From: Afifella marina DSM 2698
GTDB taxonomy: Bacteria; Pseudomonadota; Alphaproteobacteria; Rhizobiales; Afifellaceae
Assembly (NCBI RefSeq): GCF_900102695.1
Contig: NZ_FMVW01000001.1
Coordinates: 186,001-250,000 of the forward strand
Reading direction: 5' to 3'
Length of the DNA stretch: 64,000 nt
Both the position numbers and the translations under genes were made by a program. Below are positions 1 to 9,630 of this stretch, in pieces. The notes beneath the pieces were generated by a model that had not been told where the DNA came from, made no database searches, and saw only the letters and a list, made by a program, of their open reading frames with translations. Within the stretch, counting starts at the first letter, position 1. Every line of letters begins with the position of its first letter.

Positions 1-47
1 CGCGCCCGGGCCCTCGCGCTTGTTTGCAACCGGGCCCTCGCCCGTGC

Positions 48-1484
48 TCACGCCTGCCGCTCCGGCAGCATGTCCTGAAGGCGCAGGAGAGCGATCTTTT
101 CGACTTCCCCGCAGGCGGTCGCAAACTCCGTCTCCCGGTCATGGGCGAGACGGCTTTCGAAGGCGGTGCGGATCTCGTCCTTGTTGCGCCCCTTGACGGC
201 CATGATGAAGGGGAAGCCGAATTTTTCCCGGTAGCGCCGGTTGAGGTCGCGGAAATATTCGCGTTCTCCCGCATCGAGCTGGTCGAGCCCGGCGGAGGCC
301 TGTTCGGCGGTCGAGGCATCGGTGAGGGCATGCGCCTCGGCGAGTTTGCCGGCGAGATCGGGATGGGCTTCGAGCACCGAGAGGCGTTTTTCTTCGCTTG
401 CTGCGCGGAAGGTGGCCGCCATCGCGCCGAAGAGGCCGCGTGCCGTGTCATGCGCCGGTCCGAGCTCGCTCTTATAGGTGCGCTTGGCCACCCAGGGCGA
501 GCATTCGAAGACGCTGCCGAAGCGCATCATGAAGGCCTCGCGGCCCATCTGGCTCGGCCGCACGAAACCATGCGGCGGGTGGTGGGCATGCCAGTGGCGG
601 GCGATGTCGATGCGCCGCGCGATCCACACATCCTCAAGGCTCTGGATATAGCCGAGGAAGCGCATGAGCGCGGCGAAGCGGCCGGGCCGTCCGGCAAGCC
701 GGCAATGAAGCCCGATCGACAGCATCTTCGGCTGTCCCGCGAGCCCCTCCGCACGCAAGGTGTCGAAGGCGTCCTTGAGATAGGTGAAGAAATCGGTCCC
801 CGAGCCGAAACCCTGGACGGCGACGAAGCGCATGTCGTTGGCTTCGAGCGTGTAGGGAACGATGAGATGCGGGCCCTTCTCTCCCTCCACCCAATAGGGC
901 AGGTCGTCGGCATAAGAATCGGAGGAATAGACGAAGCCGCCTTCCTCCATCGCGAGGTTTGCCGAATGCTCCGAGGAGCGGCCCGTATACCAGCCGAGCG
1001 GGCGTTCGCCGGTCGCCGCTTGATGCAGCGCGATCGCCTTTTCCATATGCGCGCGCTCGTCGGCGGCGGAGAAATCCTTGTAGTCGATCCATTTGTAGCC
1101 GTGCGAGGCGATCTCCCAATCGGCCTCCTGCATGGCGGCGACGGCCTCCGGATTGCGGGCGAGGGCGGTCGCGACGCCGAAGACGGTGACGGGCACCTGG
1201 CGCTGGCTGAACAACCGCCACAGCCGCCAGAAGCCGGCGCGCGAGCCGTATTCGTAATGCGATTCCATGTTCATGTGGCGCTGGCCGGGCCAGGGCTGCG
1301 CCCCGACGATATCGGACAGAAAGGCCTCCGAGGCGTCGTCGCCGTGAAGGAGCGCGTTCTCGCCGCCCTCTTCGTAATTGACGACGAATTGAACGGCGAT
1401 CGCGGCGTTGTCGGGCCAGTTCGCTTTGGGCGGCGTGCGCCCGTAACCGAGGAGATCGCGTGGGTAACGGTTGGAACTGGTCAT
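48..1484 (-). CDS. puuE: Bifunctional allantoinase (PuuE) / OHCU decarboxylase (UraD) fusion
   Basis: 478 aa from the ATG at 1484. Residues 1 to about 310 are a polysaccharide-deacetylase (NodB) fold of the PuuE allantoinase type: N-terminal PRDLLGYGRTPP, VNYEEGGEN near residues 36-43 and ASHGYKW near 127-132. The remaining ~165 residues are 2-oxo-4-hydroxy-4-carboxy-5-ureidoimidazoline decarboxylase, with the catalytic HPDL at about 374-377 and FPFIMAVKG at about 424-432. The protein should therefore make S-allantoin from OHCU and open it to allantoate. The frame stays open upstream to 1847, but family proteins begin with the PRDLxGYGRTPP segment, so I chose the internal ATG although its ribosome binding site is weak. 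Divergent from uraH. Fusions of these two domains are known in related bacteria. Confidence 0.93.
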   Translation of the reverse strand: MTSSNRYPRDLLGYGRTPPKANWPDNAAIAVQFVVNYEEGGENALLHGDDASEAFLSDIVGAQPWPGQRHMNMESHYEYGSRAGFWRLWRLFSQRQVPVTVFGVATALARNPEAVAAMQEADWEIASHGYKWIDYKDFSAADERAHMEKAIALHQAATGERPLGWYTGRSSEHSANLAMEEGGFVYSSDSYADDLPYWVEGEKGPHLIVPYTLEANDMRFVAVQGFGSGTDFFTYLKDAFDTLRAEGLAGQPKMLSIGLHCRLAGRPGRFAALMRFLGYIQSLEDVWIARRIDIARHWHAHHPPHGFVRPSQMGREAFMMRFGSVFECSPWVAKRTYKSELGPAHDTARGLFGAMAATFRAASEEKRLSVLEAHPDLAGKLAEAHALTDASTAEQASAGLDQLDAGEREYFRDLNRRYREKFGFPFIMAVKGRNKDEIRTAFESRLAHDRETEFATACGEVEKIALLRLQDMLPERQA

Positions 1485-1789
1485 GATGTCAAATCCGTAG
1501 GCTTCTGCCTGATGTGCCTCGCAGCCGGGGGAAGGCTTGCCGCGCGGCCTTTGCGTTTGCACCCCGGGGCGCTGGCCCGTCAATCCGCTGGCGCGTGCCG
1601 GCGCGGTCAGATCGCCGACCGGTCGCGGGGATTTCAGTCCGTTTTTCCCGCCACGCGGTCGCTTGATGACGGTCGCTTGGTTCCGCCTGGCGGCCGCAAA
1701 GCCATGGGCTGTCGCGCGAAGGGGTTGTGCAAAGAATGGCTGTGGCGCACCTTTGGGCAGAGGGGCAGACAAGATCGCGCGGAGTGTGC
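1485..1789. other. Divergent intergenic region between puuE-uraD and uraH
   Basis: 305 bp without a convincing gene. Both strands have open frames here, but they are extensions of the flanking genes and do not match their families. It must contain the promoters of the minus-strand fusion gene and of the plus-strand uraH-xdh operon. I cannot assign a -35/-10 pair or an operator with confidence. A ggag sequence at 1781-1784 is the ribosome binding site of uraH. Confidence 0.5.
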
Positions 1790-2140
1790 ATGAGCCAAGG
1801 CCGTTTGACCACGCATGTCCTGGATACGGCCGCCGGCCGTCCCGCATCGGGCCTCAGGATCGAGCTGTTCGATGCGGCGGGCGAAAAGCTCCGCGAGGTG
1901 CACACGAACGATGACGGGCGCTGCGGCGCGCCGCTTCTCGAAGGCTCCGATTTCAAGGCGGGGCACTACGAGCTTCTCTTTCATGTGGGCGATTATTTTC
2001 GCGGGAGCGGCGTGGATCTGCCCGATCCGGCCTTTTTCGACGTGGTGCCCGTGCGCTTCGGCCTCGCCGATGAAGAGGCGCATTACCATGTGCCGCTTCT
2101 CGTCTCGCCCTATGGCTATTCCACCTATCGGGGGAGCTGA
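1790..2140 (+). CDS. uraH: 5-hydroxyisourate hydrolase
   Basis: 116 aa from ATG 1790, with ggag six bases upstream. Transthyretin-like fold; the N-terminal [13 protein letters not shown] segment and the C-terminal YRGS tetrapeptide are the two family signatures, carrying the active-site His and Arg/Ser residues. It hydrolyses 5-hydroxyisourate, made by urate oxidase, to OHCU, which the neighbouring UraD domain decarboxylates. First gene of a tightly packed operon: its TGA shares one base with the xdhA ATG at 2140. No signal peptide, so cytoplasmic. Normal length for the family. Confidence 0.95.
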   Translation: MSQGRLTTHVLDTAAGRPASGLRIELFDAAGEKLREVHTNDDGRCGAPLLEGSDFKAGHYELLFHVGDYFRGSGVDLPDPAFFDVVPVRFGLADEEAHYHVPLLVSPYGYSTYRGS

Positions 2141-3618
2141 TGGGCAAGGCGATTTGCTTCCTCCTCGGCGACGAGCCGCGCCGCGTCACGGATCGCCCGC
2201 CGACGGAGACGATTCTCGAATATCTGCGGCGCGAGGAACGTCTGCCCGGCACCAAGGAAGGCTGCGCGGAGGGCGATTGCGGCGCCTGCACCGTGGTTCT
2301 GGGCGAGCCGGACGAGAACGGCGGCATCACCTATCGCAGCGTCAATTCCTGCATCCAGTTTCTGCCCTCCCTGCACGGCCGCCAGCTTCTCACCGTGGAA
2401 CATCTGAAGGGTGACGACGGCAGCCTCCATCCCGTGCAGCAGGCGATGGTCGCGCATCACGGCTCGCAATGCGGCTTCTGCACGCCGGGTTTCGTCATGC
2501 AGCTTTATGCGGGCTGGCTCACGGGCGAGGCGACGAGCCGCCAGGAGGTGAAGGACTGGATCGCCGGTAATCTCTGCCGCTGTACCGGCTATGGCCCGAT
2601 CATCGATGCGGGCGTCGCCGCGCTGAAAGATGGCGGGCATGGCCGTGGCGCGGGCCGGCCCGACGTGGCGGAAACGGCGGCGAAGCTCAAGAGCCTCGAC
2701 AATGGCGCCATGCTGCGCATTTCACATCGCGATGAGACGGGCCGCGAGCAGCGCTGGTTCACGCCGCGCTCGCTGGAAGAGCTCGCCGTCACCTATTCCG
2801 GCTATCCCGATGCCGTACTGGTCGCCGGCGCCACCGATGTCGGGCTCTGGGTGACGAAGAAGCGGCGGTTTCTGCAGACGGTGATCGACGTCACTCGCGT
2901 CGAAGAGCTCCGGGAGATTTCCGAGACGGAGGATGCGCTCTCGTTCGGCGCGGCCGTCTCGCATCGCCGGGCGTCGGAACGGCTCGGTGCGATCCACGAG
3001 GATCTTGGCGAATTGATGCGCCGCTTCGCCTCCGTGCAGATCCGCAACACCGGCACGGTCGGCGGCAACATCGCCAATGGCTCGCCGATCGGCGATCTGC
3101 CGCCGGCGTTGATGGCGCTCGGGAGCCGTCTTCATTTGCGCCGGCGTGACGAAGAGCGCGACTTGCCGCTTGAAGATTTCTTCCTCGCCTATGGCCGCCA
3201 GGACCGCAGGCGCGGTGAATTCGTGGAAAAGGTGGTGATCGACAAGCTGCCGGAGAATGCACGCTTCGGCTGCTACAAGATCTCCAAACGCTTCGACCAG
3301 GATATTTCCGCCGTGATGGGCGCCTTCCGCGTCGACCTCGACGGCGACAGGATCGTGGCGGCAAGGCTCGCTTTCGGCGGCATGGCGGCAACGCCCAAAC
3401 GCGCGGCGAGGGCCGAGGCGGCTCTCATCGGCGAGATTTTCGGCGAGGCGGCGTTTCAGAAGGCAGCCGCAGCGCTTGCGGAAGATTTCACCCCGCTCGA
3501 CGATATGCGCGCTTCCGCCGCCTACCGGTTGAAAGTGGCGCAGAATTTGCTGCTCCGGTTTTCCATGGATCGAGATGGTGACGGAGAGCGCGTGCCCAGC
3601 GTCCTGGAGCTTGCCTGA
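2140..3618 (+). CDS. xdhA: Xanthine dehydrogenase small subunit (Fe-S/FAD)
   Basis: 492 aa. Plant-type [2Fe-2S] ferredoxin domain with Cys42, Cys47, Cys50 (CAEGDCGACTVV) and Cys71, then the second [2Fe-2S] domain with Cys111, Cys114, Cys146 and Cys148 (CGFCTPGF, CRCTGY). A FAD-binding domain follows, with VAGATDVGLWV and the NTGTVGGNIANGSPIGD loop, and a CO-dehydrogenase flavoprotein C-terminal domain closes the protein. It passes electrons from the molybdenum centre of XdhB to FAD and NAD. Translation is probably coupled to uraH and xdhB, as start and stop codons overlap on both sides. Confidence 0.96.
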   Translation: MGKAICFLLGDEPRRVTDRPPTETILEYLRREERLPGTKEGCAEGDCGACTVVLGEPDENGGITYRSVNSCIQFLPSLHGRQLLTVEHLKGDDGSLHPVQQAMVAHHGSQCGFCTPGFVMQLYAGWLTGEATSRQEVKDWIAGNLCRCTGYGPIIDAGVAALKDGGHGRGAGRPDVAETAAKLKSLDNGAMLRISHRDETGREQRWFTPRSLEELAVTYSGYPDAVLVAGATDVGLWVTKKRRFLQTVIDVTRVEELREISETEDALSFGAAVSHRRASERLGAIHEDLGELMRRFASVQIRNTGTVGGNIANGSPIGDLPPALMALGSRLHLRRRDEERDLPLEDFFLAYGRQDRRRGEFVEKVVIDKLPENARFGCYKISKRFDQDISAVMGAFRVDLDGDRIVAARLAFGGMAATPKRAARAEAALIGEIFGEAAFQKAAAALAEDFTPLDDMRASAAYRLKVAQNLLLRFSMDRDGDGERVPSVLELA

Positions 3619-6023
3619 TGGATGAGAACCTCATCCAGGACCGCGGCGTTGCCGGCACGGCGCGGCAGGCAAGGCCGCATTCCGCGGCACGGCACGAGAG
3701 CCGTGAGACGATTGTAGGCGGCGTCGCGCGGCCGGAACCCCATGACAGCGGCGCAAGGCATGTCGCCGGCGAGGCGCGCTACATCGACGACATGGCCGAA
3801 TTGCCGGGCACGTTGCACATCTATGTGGCGATGAGCGACCGCGCCCATGCCGAGATCAAGGCGATGGATCTTGAGAAGGTCCGTGCCGCCCATGGCGTCG
3901 CCTGCGTGCTGACGGCCTCCGACATTCCGGGCGAGAACGATGCAAGCCCGGTCTTCGGCGACGATCCGGTGTTTGCCGACAGAAACGTCGAGTATCACGG
4001 CCAGTCGATTTTTGCGGTCGCGGCCGAGACGCTGGCGCTGGCGCGCCAGGCGGCCGACAGAGCAGAGATCGTCTACGAGGATTGCGATGCGGTGATCACG
4101 CTGGACGAGGCGCTCAAGGCCGGCTCCGATCTTCTGCCGCCGCACGAAATGCGTCTCGGCGATTGCGAGGGGGCGCTTGCAAAAGCCCCGCACAAAGTTT
4201 CAGGCCGGGTGCGTATCGGTGGCCAGGACCATTTTTATCTGGAAGGCCAAATCGCCTATGCGCTGCCGGGTGAAGACGGCGATATCGTTGTGCATTCCTC
4301 CACCCAGCATCCGAGCGAAGTGCAGCACAACGTGGCGAAGGTGCTGGGCCTCTCCGACCATGCCGTGACGATCGAGGTCCGGCGCATGGGCGGCGGCTTC
4401 GGCGGCAAGGAAAGCCAGCCCGCACTCTTTGCCGCGATTGCAGCCCTTGTCGCGGCGAAGACGGGAAGGCCCGCAAAATGCCGCCTCGACCGCGACGATG
4501 ACATGGTCATGACCGGCAAAAGGCATGATTTTCTCATCGATTACGAGGTAGGGTTCGACGGCGAGGGGCGCATCGCAGGCGCGGCCTTCGACCAGGCGAT
4601 GCGCTGCGGCTATTCCGCGGATCTTTCAGGCGCGATTGCCGATCGGGCGATGTTTCACGCCGACAACGCCTATGCGTTGAACGCGGCGCGCATCCGCTCG
4701 CGGCGCATGAAGACGCATACGGTGTCGAACACTGCCTTTCGCGGCTTCGGCGGGCCGCAGGGCATGGTGGCGACGGAGCGTATGATCGAGAAGGTCGCCT
4801 TCGCGCTCGGCAAGGATCCGCTCGATATCCGCAAGGCGAATTTCTACCCCGCGGCGGGTGGTGCGCTGACGCCCTATCATATGGAGGTGACGGACAGCGT
4901 CATCGCCGAGATGGTGGAGGAGCTCGAAAAAAGCTCCGACTACCGCACGCGGCGCGAGGCGGTTCGCGCCTTCAATCAAGCGAGCCCGGTGGTGAAGAAG
5001 GGGCTCGCTCTGACGCCGGTGAAATTCGGCATTTCCTTCACGACCCGGCATCTCAATCAGGCTGGCGCCCTCGTCCATGTCTACAAGGACGGCTCCGTCA
5101 TGCTCAATCACGGCGGCACGGAGATGGGGCAGGGGCTCTTCGTCAAGGTCGCGCAGGTGGTGGCGGAGGAGTTCCAGATCGATCTCGCCAGGGTGAAGAT
5201 CACTTCAACGCGCACCGACAAGGTGCCGAACACCTCGGCGACCGCGGCCTCCTCCGGCTCCGACATCAACGGCATGGCGGCGCAGGCGGCCGCCCGCACA
5301 ATCAAGGAGCGGCTGATCGCTTTTGCGGCCGAAGCTTACGGGGTGTCGCGCGAAAAAATCGTCTTTCGGCCGAACCGGGTTCAGATCGGTGACGAGGAGA
5401 TGAGCTTCGCCGAGCTCGTGGAAGAGGCCTATCTCGCCCGCATCTCGCTCTCGGCGACGGGCTTCTATGCGACGCCCGGCATCACCTATGACCGAGAGAC
5501 GGCGACGGGCCACCCCTTCCTCTATTTCGCCTATGGCGCCGCCTGTTCGGAGGTCGCGATCGACACGTTGACCGGCGAGAACAAGGTCTTGCGCGTCGAT
5601 ATCCTCCACGAGGTCGGCCGCTCGCTCAATCCGGCCGTCGATATGGGCCAGATCGAAGGCGGCTTTATCCAGGGTATGGGCTGGCTGACGACGGAGGAGC
5701 TTTGCTGGAACGGCAAAGGCGAGCTCACCACGCATGCGCCCTCGACCTATAAGATCCCGACGGCGAACGATCGCCCGGACGATATGCGCATCAAGATCTG
5801 GGAGAAGGGCGAGAGCCAGGCGGAGACGATCTATCGCTCCAAGGCCGTCGGCGAGCCGCCCTTGATGCTGGCGATTTCCGTCTTCTCCGCGCTCGCGGAC
5901 GCGGTTTCGGCGGCATCGGATTATAAGGTCTTCCCCGATCTCGACGCGCCGGCGACGCCGGAGCGCATTCTCTTTGCCGTGGAAGACGTGCGCCGGCAGG
6001 CGGCGGGAAAGACGGCCGCATGA
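3618..6023 (+). CDS. xdhB: Xanthine dehydrogenase large (molybdopterin) subunit
   Basis: 801 aa. Aldehyde oxidase/xanthine dehydrogenase hammerhead domain in the first ~150 residues, then the molybdopterin-binding domains. Visible cofactor motifs are RRMGGGFGGKES, NTAFRGFGGPQG and GTEMGQGL, and near the C-terminus KAVGEPPLM carries the catalytic Glu of the family. Oxidises hypoxanthine to xanthine and xanthine to urate. The first ~45 residues are an Ala/Arg-rich extension before the conserved start; a shorter protein is possible, but ATG 3618 overlaps the xdhA stop. The stop overlaps xdhC (ATGA). Confidence 0.96.
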   Translation: MDENLIQDRGVAGTARQARPHSAARHESRETIVGGVARPEPHDSGARHVAGEARYIDDMAELPGTLHIYVAMSDRAHAEIKAMDLEKVRAAHGVACVLTASDIPGENDASPVFGDDPVFADRNVEYHGQSIFAVAAETLALARQAADRAEIVYEDCDAVITLDEALKAGSDLLPPHEMRLGDCEGALAKAPHKVSGRVRIGGQDHFYLEGQIAYALPGEDGDIVVHSSTQHPSEVQHNVAKVLGLSDHAVTIEVRRMGGGFGGKESQPALFAAIAALVAAKTGRPAKCRLDRDDDMVMTGKRHDFLIDYEVGFDGEGRIAGAAFDQAMRCGYSADLSGAIADRAMFHADNAYALNAARIRSRRMKTHTVSNTAFRGFGGPQGMVATERMIEKVAFALGKDPLDIRKANFYPAAGGALTPYHMEVTDSVIAEMVEELEKSSDYRTRREAVRAFNQASPVVKKGLALTPVKFGISFTTRHLNQAGALVHVYKDGSVMLNHGGTEMGQGLFVKVAQVVAEEFQIDLARVKITSTRTDKVPNTSATAASSGSDINGMAAQAAARTIKERLIAFAAEAYGVSREKIVFRPNRVQIGDEEMSFAELVEEAYLARISLSATGFYATPGITYDRETATGHPFLYFAYGAACSEVAIDTLTGENKVLRVDILHEVGRSLNPAVDMGQIEGGFIQGMGWLTTEELCWNGKGELTTHAPSTYKIPTANDRPDDMRIKIWEKGESQAETIYRSKAVGEPPLMLAISVFSALADAVSAASDYKVFPDLDAPATPERILFAVEDVRRQAAGKTAA

Positions 6024-6913
6024 GCGGGCTCGCCGCCAAGATGCGCGCCGCGCTCGACGAAGGCCGGCCGGCGATCCTCGTCGAAGTCGACGAGGCGAGA
6101 GGCTCTACGCCGCGCGAGGCGGGGGCGGCGATGCTGGTGACGGAGACGGATTTCGCCGGCACGATCGGCGGCGGCGTTCTGGAATATGAGGCGCTTGCCG
6201 AAGCCCGCCGGATGCTGGCGGGCGAGCGAGGCTCCGAAGAGCGCGACGTTCCGCTCGGCCCCGATCTCGGCCAATGCTGCGGCGGTCGTGTCGGTCTGAG
6301 CTTTCGACGTGTCGACCGGCAGCTTGCTGCAGATATCGAGGCGCGTGAGGCGGCCGAACGCGCGGCCTGCCCGAGCGTCTTCGTCTTCGGTGCGGGCCAT
6401 GTCGGCCGGGCGCTCGCCGCGGCGCTGGCGCTGCTTCCCTTTCGCACGACCATCGTCGATCCGCGCGAGGAGATGCTCAGTGACTTGCCGGAAGACGTGG
6501 AGACGGTCTGGACGGCACTTTTGGAGGCCGTCATCGCCGACGCGCCGGCGGGATCGGCTGCGATCATCGCCACGCACAGCCATGCGCTTGATTTCGCCGT
6601 CGCCTATGCCGCACTGAAACGGGGCGATTTTGCCTATACCGGGATGATCGGATCGAAAACGAAGCGGGCACAGTTCGAGCGCTGGGCTTGCGGGGAAGGG
6701 CTCGCGCGCGCCAATGTGGACCGGCTGATCCTGCCGATCGGAAGCGCAACCTTGAAGGACAAGAGGCCGCCTGTGATTGCCGCGCTCGTCGCGGCGGAGG
6801 TGACGGTTTGCTTGTTGGAAAAACGGCCCTCCGTGCAGGCGGATGAGATGGCCACACGGACATGCAGGGAAAGACATGGCGACGGAAGGCAAACCGCCAC
6901 GGCTCGCGCTTGA
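6020..6913 (+). CDS. xdhC: XdhC molybdenum cofactor insertion/maturation factor
   Basis: 297 aa. N-terminal XdhC/CoxI domain, including DLGQCCGGRVGL, a Cys-containing conserved loop, then a Rossmann domain with VFVFGAGHVGRALAAAL near residue 120 and the conserved YTGMIGSKTKR. XdhC proteins bind and deliver sulfurated molybdopterin to XDH and are needed for its activity, which fits the position right after xdhB (4-bp ATGA overlap). The last 38 bases overlap the start of the ABC ATPase gene in another frame. Confidence 0.94.
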   Translation: MSGLAAKMRAALDEGRPAILVEVDEARGSTPREAGAAMLVTETDFAGTIGGGVLEYEALAEARRMLAGERGSEERDVPLGPDLGQCCGGRVGLSFRRVDRQLAADIEAREAAERAACPSVFVFGAGHVGRALAAALALLPFRTTIVDPREEMLSDLPEDVETVWTALLEAVIADAPAGSAAIIATHSHALDFAVAYAALKRGDFAYTGMIGSKTKRAQFERWACGEGLARANVDRLILPIGSATLKDKRPPVIAALVAAEVTVCLLEKRPSVQADEMATRTCRERHGDGRQTATARA

Positions 6914-8468
6914 AGGTATTACCAAGCGTTTTCCGGGCGTTCTCGCCAATGATGATGTGAGCTTCTCCGTCGCGCCGGGCGAGATCCACGCGCTTCTCGG
7001 CGAGAACGGGGCGGGCAAATCGACGCTCGTCAAGATCATCTACGGTGTCCTGCAGGCCGACGAAGGCCGGGTGCTGTGGGACGGCGAGCCGGTTTCGATC
7101 GCCAATCCGAAGGCCGCGCGGCGCCTCGGCATCGGCATGGTCTTTCAGCATTTCTCGCTGTTCGAGGCGATGACGGTTCTGGAAAACATCGCGCTCGGCC
7201 TCGACCATTCCTTCAGCTGGCGCGAGTTGCAGCAGCGCGTCGGCGACATCCTCAAGACCTACGATCTGCCGCTCGATCCGAACCGCGAGGTGCACACTCT
7301 GTCGGTGGGCGAGCGCCAGCGCATCGAGATCGTGCGCTCGCTCCTGCAATCGCCGAAACTTCTGATCATGGACGAGCCGACCTCCGTGTTGACGCCGCAG
7401 GAGGTGGACCGGCTTTTCGAGACCTTGCGCCGGCTGGCCGCGGAAGGCTGCTCGATCCTCTATATCTCCCACAAGCTCAACGAGATTCAGGCGCTCTGCG
7501 ACACCGCCACGATCCTGCGGGGCGGGCAGGTCGTCGCCACCTGCGACCCGCGCGAGGAATCGGCGCGCTCCATGGCCGAGATGATGATCGGCGCCTCGCT
7601 GCGCGACGTGAGCCGCAAGCCCGGCACCGACTTCGGCCCGGAAAGGCTGCGCGTCACGCATCTCTCGGCGCCGGGCGAGGGGCCCTTCGGCGTGCCCCTG
7701 AAAGACATCAATCTCTCGGTGCGTGCCGGCGAGGTCGTGGGCATCGCGGGCGTCGCCGGCAACGGCCAGAACGAATTGCTGGCGGCTCTCGTCGGCGAAA
7801 TCGAGGGCGCGGAAAGCGGCAACATCTTCCTCGACGGCGTGCCCTCCATCGCCGCCCATGTCGGCGACAGGCGGCGCGACGGCATGTGCTCTGTGCCGGA
7901 AGAGCGCAACGGCCACGGCGCCGTTCCGGCCTGCTCACTCACCGACAATGCCGTGTTGACGGCGCGCCACCGCATGGAACTGGCGAGCCACGGCTTCATC
8001 CGCTACGGGGCGGCCGAGAAATACGCCGAACAGGTGATTTCGGCCTTCGACGTGAAGGCGACGGGGCCGCGCGCACCGGCGGCGAGCCTGTCCGGCGGCA
8101 ATCTGCAGAAATTCATCATGGGCCGCGAGATCCTACAAAAGCCGGACGTCCTCATCGTCTCGCAGCCGACCTGGGGCGTCGATGCGGGCGCGGCGGCCGC
8201 GATCCACCAGGCGCTCGTCGACCTTGCCGCCGCCGGTTCGGCAATACTCCTGATCAGTCAGGATCTCGACGAGCTTCTGGCATTGTGCGATCGCATCGCC
8301 GTCATCAATGGCGGCGTCTTGTCGGACATGCTTGATGTGGAAGGGATTTCGATCGAAAGAGTGGGCCTGTTGATGGGCGGCATGCACGGCGAAGATGCCG
8401 CCGGGAATGGCGGCGACCGCGGCGAGCCGCGCCATGATCCCCTCGAGGAGCAAGTTCATGCGGCTTAG
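6876..8468 (+). CDS. BMP-family purine/nucleoside ABC importer, ATP-binding protein
   Basis: 530 aa with two ABC domains, the RbsA/NupO architecture. Domain 1 has a standard Walker A (GENGAGKST), signature LSVGERQR and Walker B LLIMDEPTSVL. Domain 2 has the altered P-loop GVAGNGQNE and signature LSGGNLQKF usual for the second half of this subfamily. Start is ATG 6876 after cagggaaag; the upstream 11 codons of the frame are not family-like. It lies inside an xanthine dehydrogenase/purine operon, so the cargo is probably a purine base or nucleoside; this is inferred from context and from BmpA/NupNOPQ-type systems. Confidence 0.9.
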   Translation: MATEGKPPRLALEGITKRFPGVLANDDVSFSVAPGEIHALLGENGAGKSTLVKIIYGVLQADEGRVLWDGEPVSIANPKAARRLGIGMVFQHFSLFEAMTVLENIALGLDHSFSWRELQQRVGDILKTYDLPLDPNREVHTLSVGERQRIEIVRSLLQSPKLLIMDEPTSVLTPQEVDRLFETLRRLAAEGCSILYISHKLNEIQALCDTATILRGGQVVATCDPREESARSMAEMMIGASLRDVSRKPGTDFGPERLRVTHLSAPGEGPFGVPLKDINLSVRAGEVVGIAGVAGNGQNELLAALVGEIEGAESGNIFLDGVPSIAAHVGDRRRDGMCSVPEERNGHGAVPACSLTDNAVLTARHRMELASHGFIRYGAAEKYAEQVISAFDVKATGPRAPAASLSGGNLQKFIMGREILQKPDVLIVSQPTWGVDAGAAAAIHQALVDLAAAGSAILLISQDLDELLALCDRIAVINGGVLSDMLDVEGISIERVGLLMGGMHGEDAAGNGGDRGEPRHDPLEEQVHAA

Positions 8469-9630
8469 GCTGGAGCCGCGCCGCGAGGCGAGCCGGGCGA
8501 TGCTCTACGGGACGCCGGTTCTGGCCGTCGCGCTGACCGTTCTTGCGGGCATCCTGATCTTTTCGCTCATGGGGTATGACGGGCTGGCGGCGATCTATCA
8601 GATCTTCGTCGCGCCGATCGCCGATCCCTATCGCTGGCAGGACCTCTTCGTGAAGGCCGCGCCGCTCATCACCATCGCGCTCGGACTTGCCATCGGCTTT
8701 CGGGCCAATGTCTGGAATATCGGCGCGGAGGGCCAGTATATCGTCGGCGCGCTCGCCGGCACGGGTGTCGCCCTTGCCACCTGGGATATGCAAGGCTACT
8801 GGATCCTGCCGGCGATGGTCGCGGCGGGCATTCTGGGCGGTCTTCTCTGGGCCGCGATCCCGGCGTTTCTGAAGACGCGCTTCAACGTCAACGAGATCCT
8901 GACCAGCCTGATGCTGACCTATGTGGCGGTGCAGCTTCTCTATTATCTGATGCGCGGTCCCTGGCGCGACCCGGAAGGCTACGGTTTTCCGCAGACGCGC
9001 CTGTTCTCCGAATGGCAGACGCTGCCGACCGTCGTGCAGGGCACGCTCGTGCATCTCGGCGTCCCCGTCGCCTTCTTCCTGGCGATCGCCGTCTGGATCG
9101 TCCTGTCGCGTACGGTGACGGGCTTTCAGGTGCGGGTCGTGGGCCTTGCGCCGCAGGCGGCGCGCTATGGCGGTTTTTCCGCCCGCGGCACGGTCTGGCT
9201 GACGCTTCTTACCTCCGGCGCCTTTGCCGGTCTTGCCGGCATTTTCGAAGCTGCGGGACCGTTCCAGCAGATGACGCCGCAATTTTCCGTCAATTACGGC
9301 TTCACGGCGATCATCGTCGCCTTTCTCGGACGCCTGCATCCGCTCGGCATCGTGCTTGCCGGCATGGTCCTCGCCGTGTCCTATGTCGGCGGCGAGAACG
9401 CCCAGACGGCGCTCGGCCTTCCCTATGCGGCGACCGGCATGTTTCAGGCGATGATGCTGTTCTTCCTGCTCGCGGTCGACATTCTCGTGCGCTACCGCCT
9501 GCGCGTGGTGGTGCCCGCCGATCTCAGCCGGCCCGTGGAGGCGCGCCATCCGCCCGCCCGGCAGGCGGAGACAGGCGCCCATGTGTCATCCACCCCCATC
9601 GACAAGCAAAGAGAAAGCCTCAGCGCGTGA
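8458..9630 (+). CDS. BMP-family purine/nucleoside ABC importer, permease 1
   Basis: 390 aa BPD_transp_2 permease with about 8-10 hydrophobic segments; contains FRANVWNIGAEGQYIVGALAG, typical of YufP/NupP-like permeases. I chose ATG 8458 because gaggag lies 8-13 bases upstream and the preceding 21 codons of the frame are inside the ATPase gene. Overlaps the ATPase by 11 bp and the next permease by 4 bp (GTGA), which implies tight co-translation. The hydrophilic C-terminal 40 residues are probably cytoplasmic. Confidence 0.9.
   Translation: MRLRLEPRREASRAMLYGTPVLAVALTVLAGILIFSLMGYDGLAAIYQIFVAPIADPYRWQDLFVKAAPLITIALGLAIGFRANVWNIGAEGQYIVGALAGTGVALATWDMQGYWILPAMVAAGILGGLLWAAIPAFLKTRFNVNEILTSLMLTYVAVQLLYYLMRGPWRDPEGYGFPQTRLFSEWQTLPTVVQGTLVHLGVPVAFFLAIAVWIVLSRTVTGFQVRVVGLAPQAARYGGFSARGTVWLTLLTSGAFAGLAGIFEAAGPFQQMTPQFSVNYGFTAIIVAFLGRLHPLGIVLAGMVLAVSYVGGENAQTALGLPYAATGMFQAMMLFFLLAVDILVRYRLRVVVPADLSRPVEARHPPARQAETGAHVSSTPIDKQRESLSA

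Noticed and set aside
7-42. Direct repeat cgggccctcgc at 7-17 and 32-42
   Set aside because: Two short GC-rich copies next to a gene end; no structure or element boundary supports it.
24-1793. A 589-codon open frame on the plus strand covering puuE-uraD
   Set aside because: It is antisense to a gene whose two domains match known families throughout; its own translation looks like GC-rich shadow sequence.
1485-1847. Upstream extension of the puuE-uraD frame by 121 codons
   Set aside because: The added residues have no family similarity and no ribosome binding site; PuuE proteins begin at the PRDLxGYGRTPP segment.
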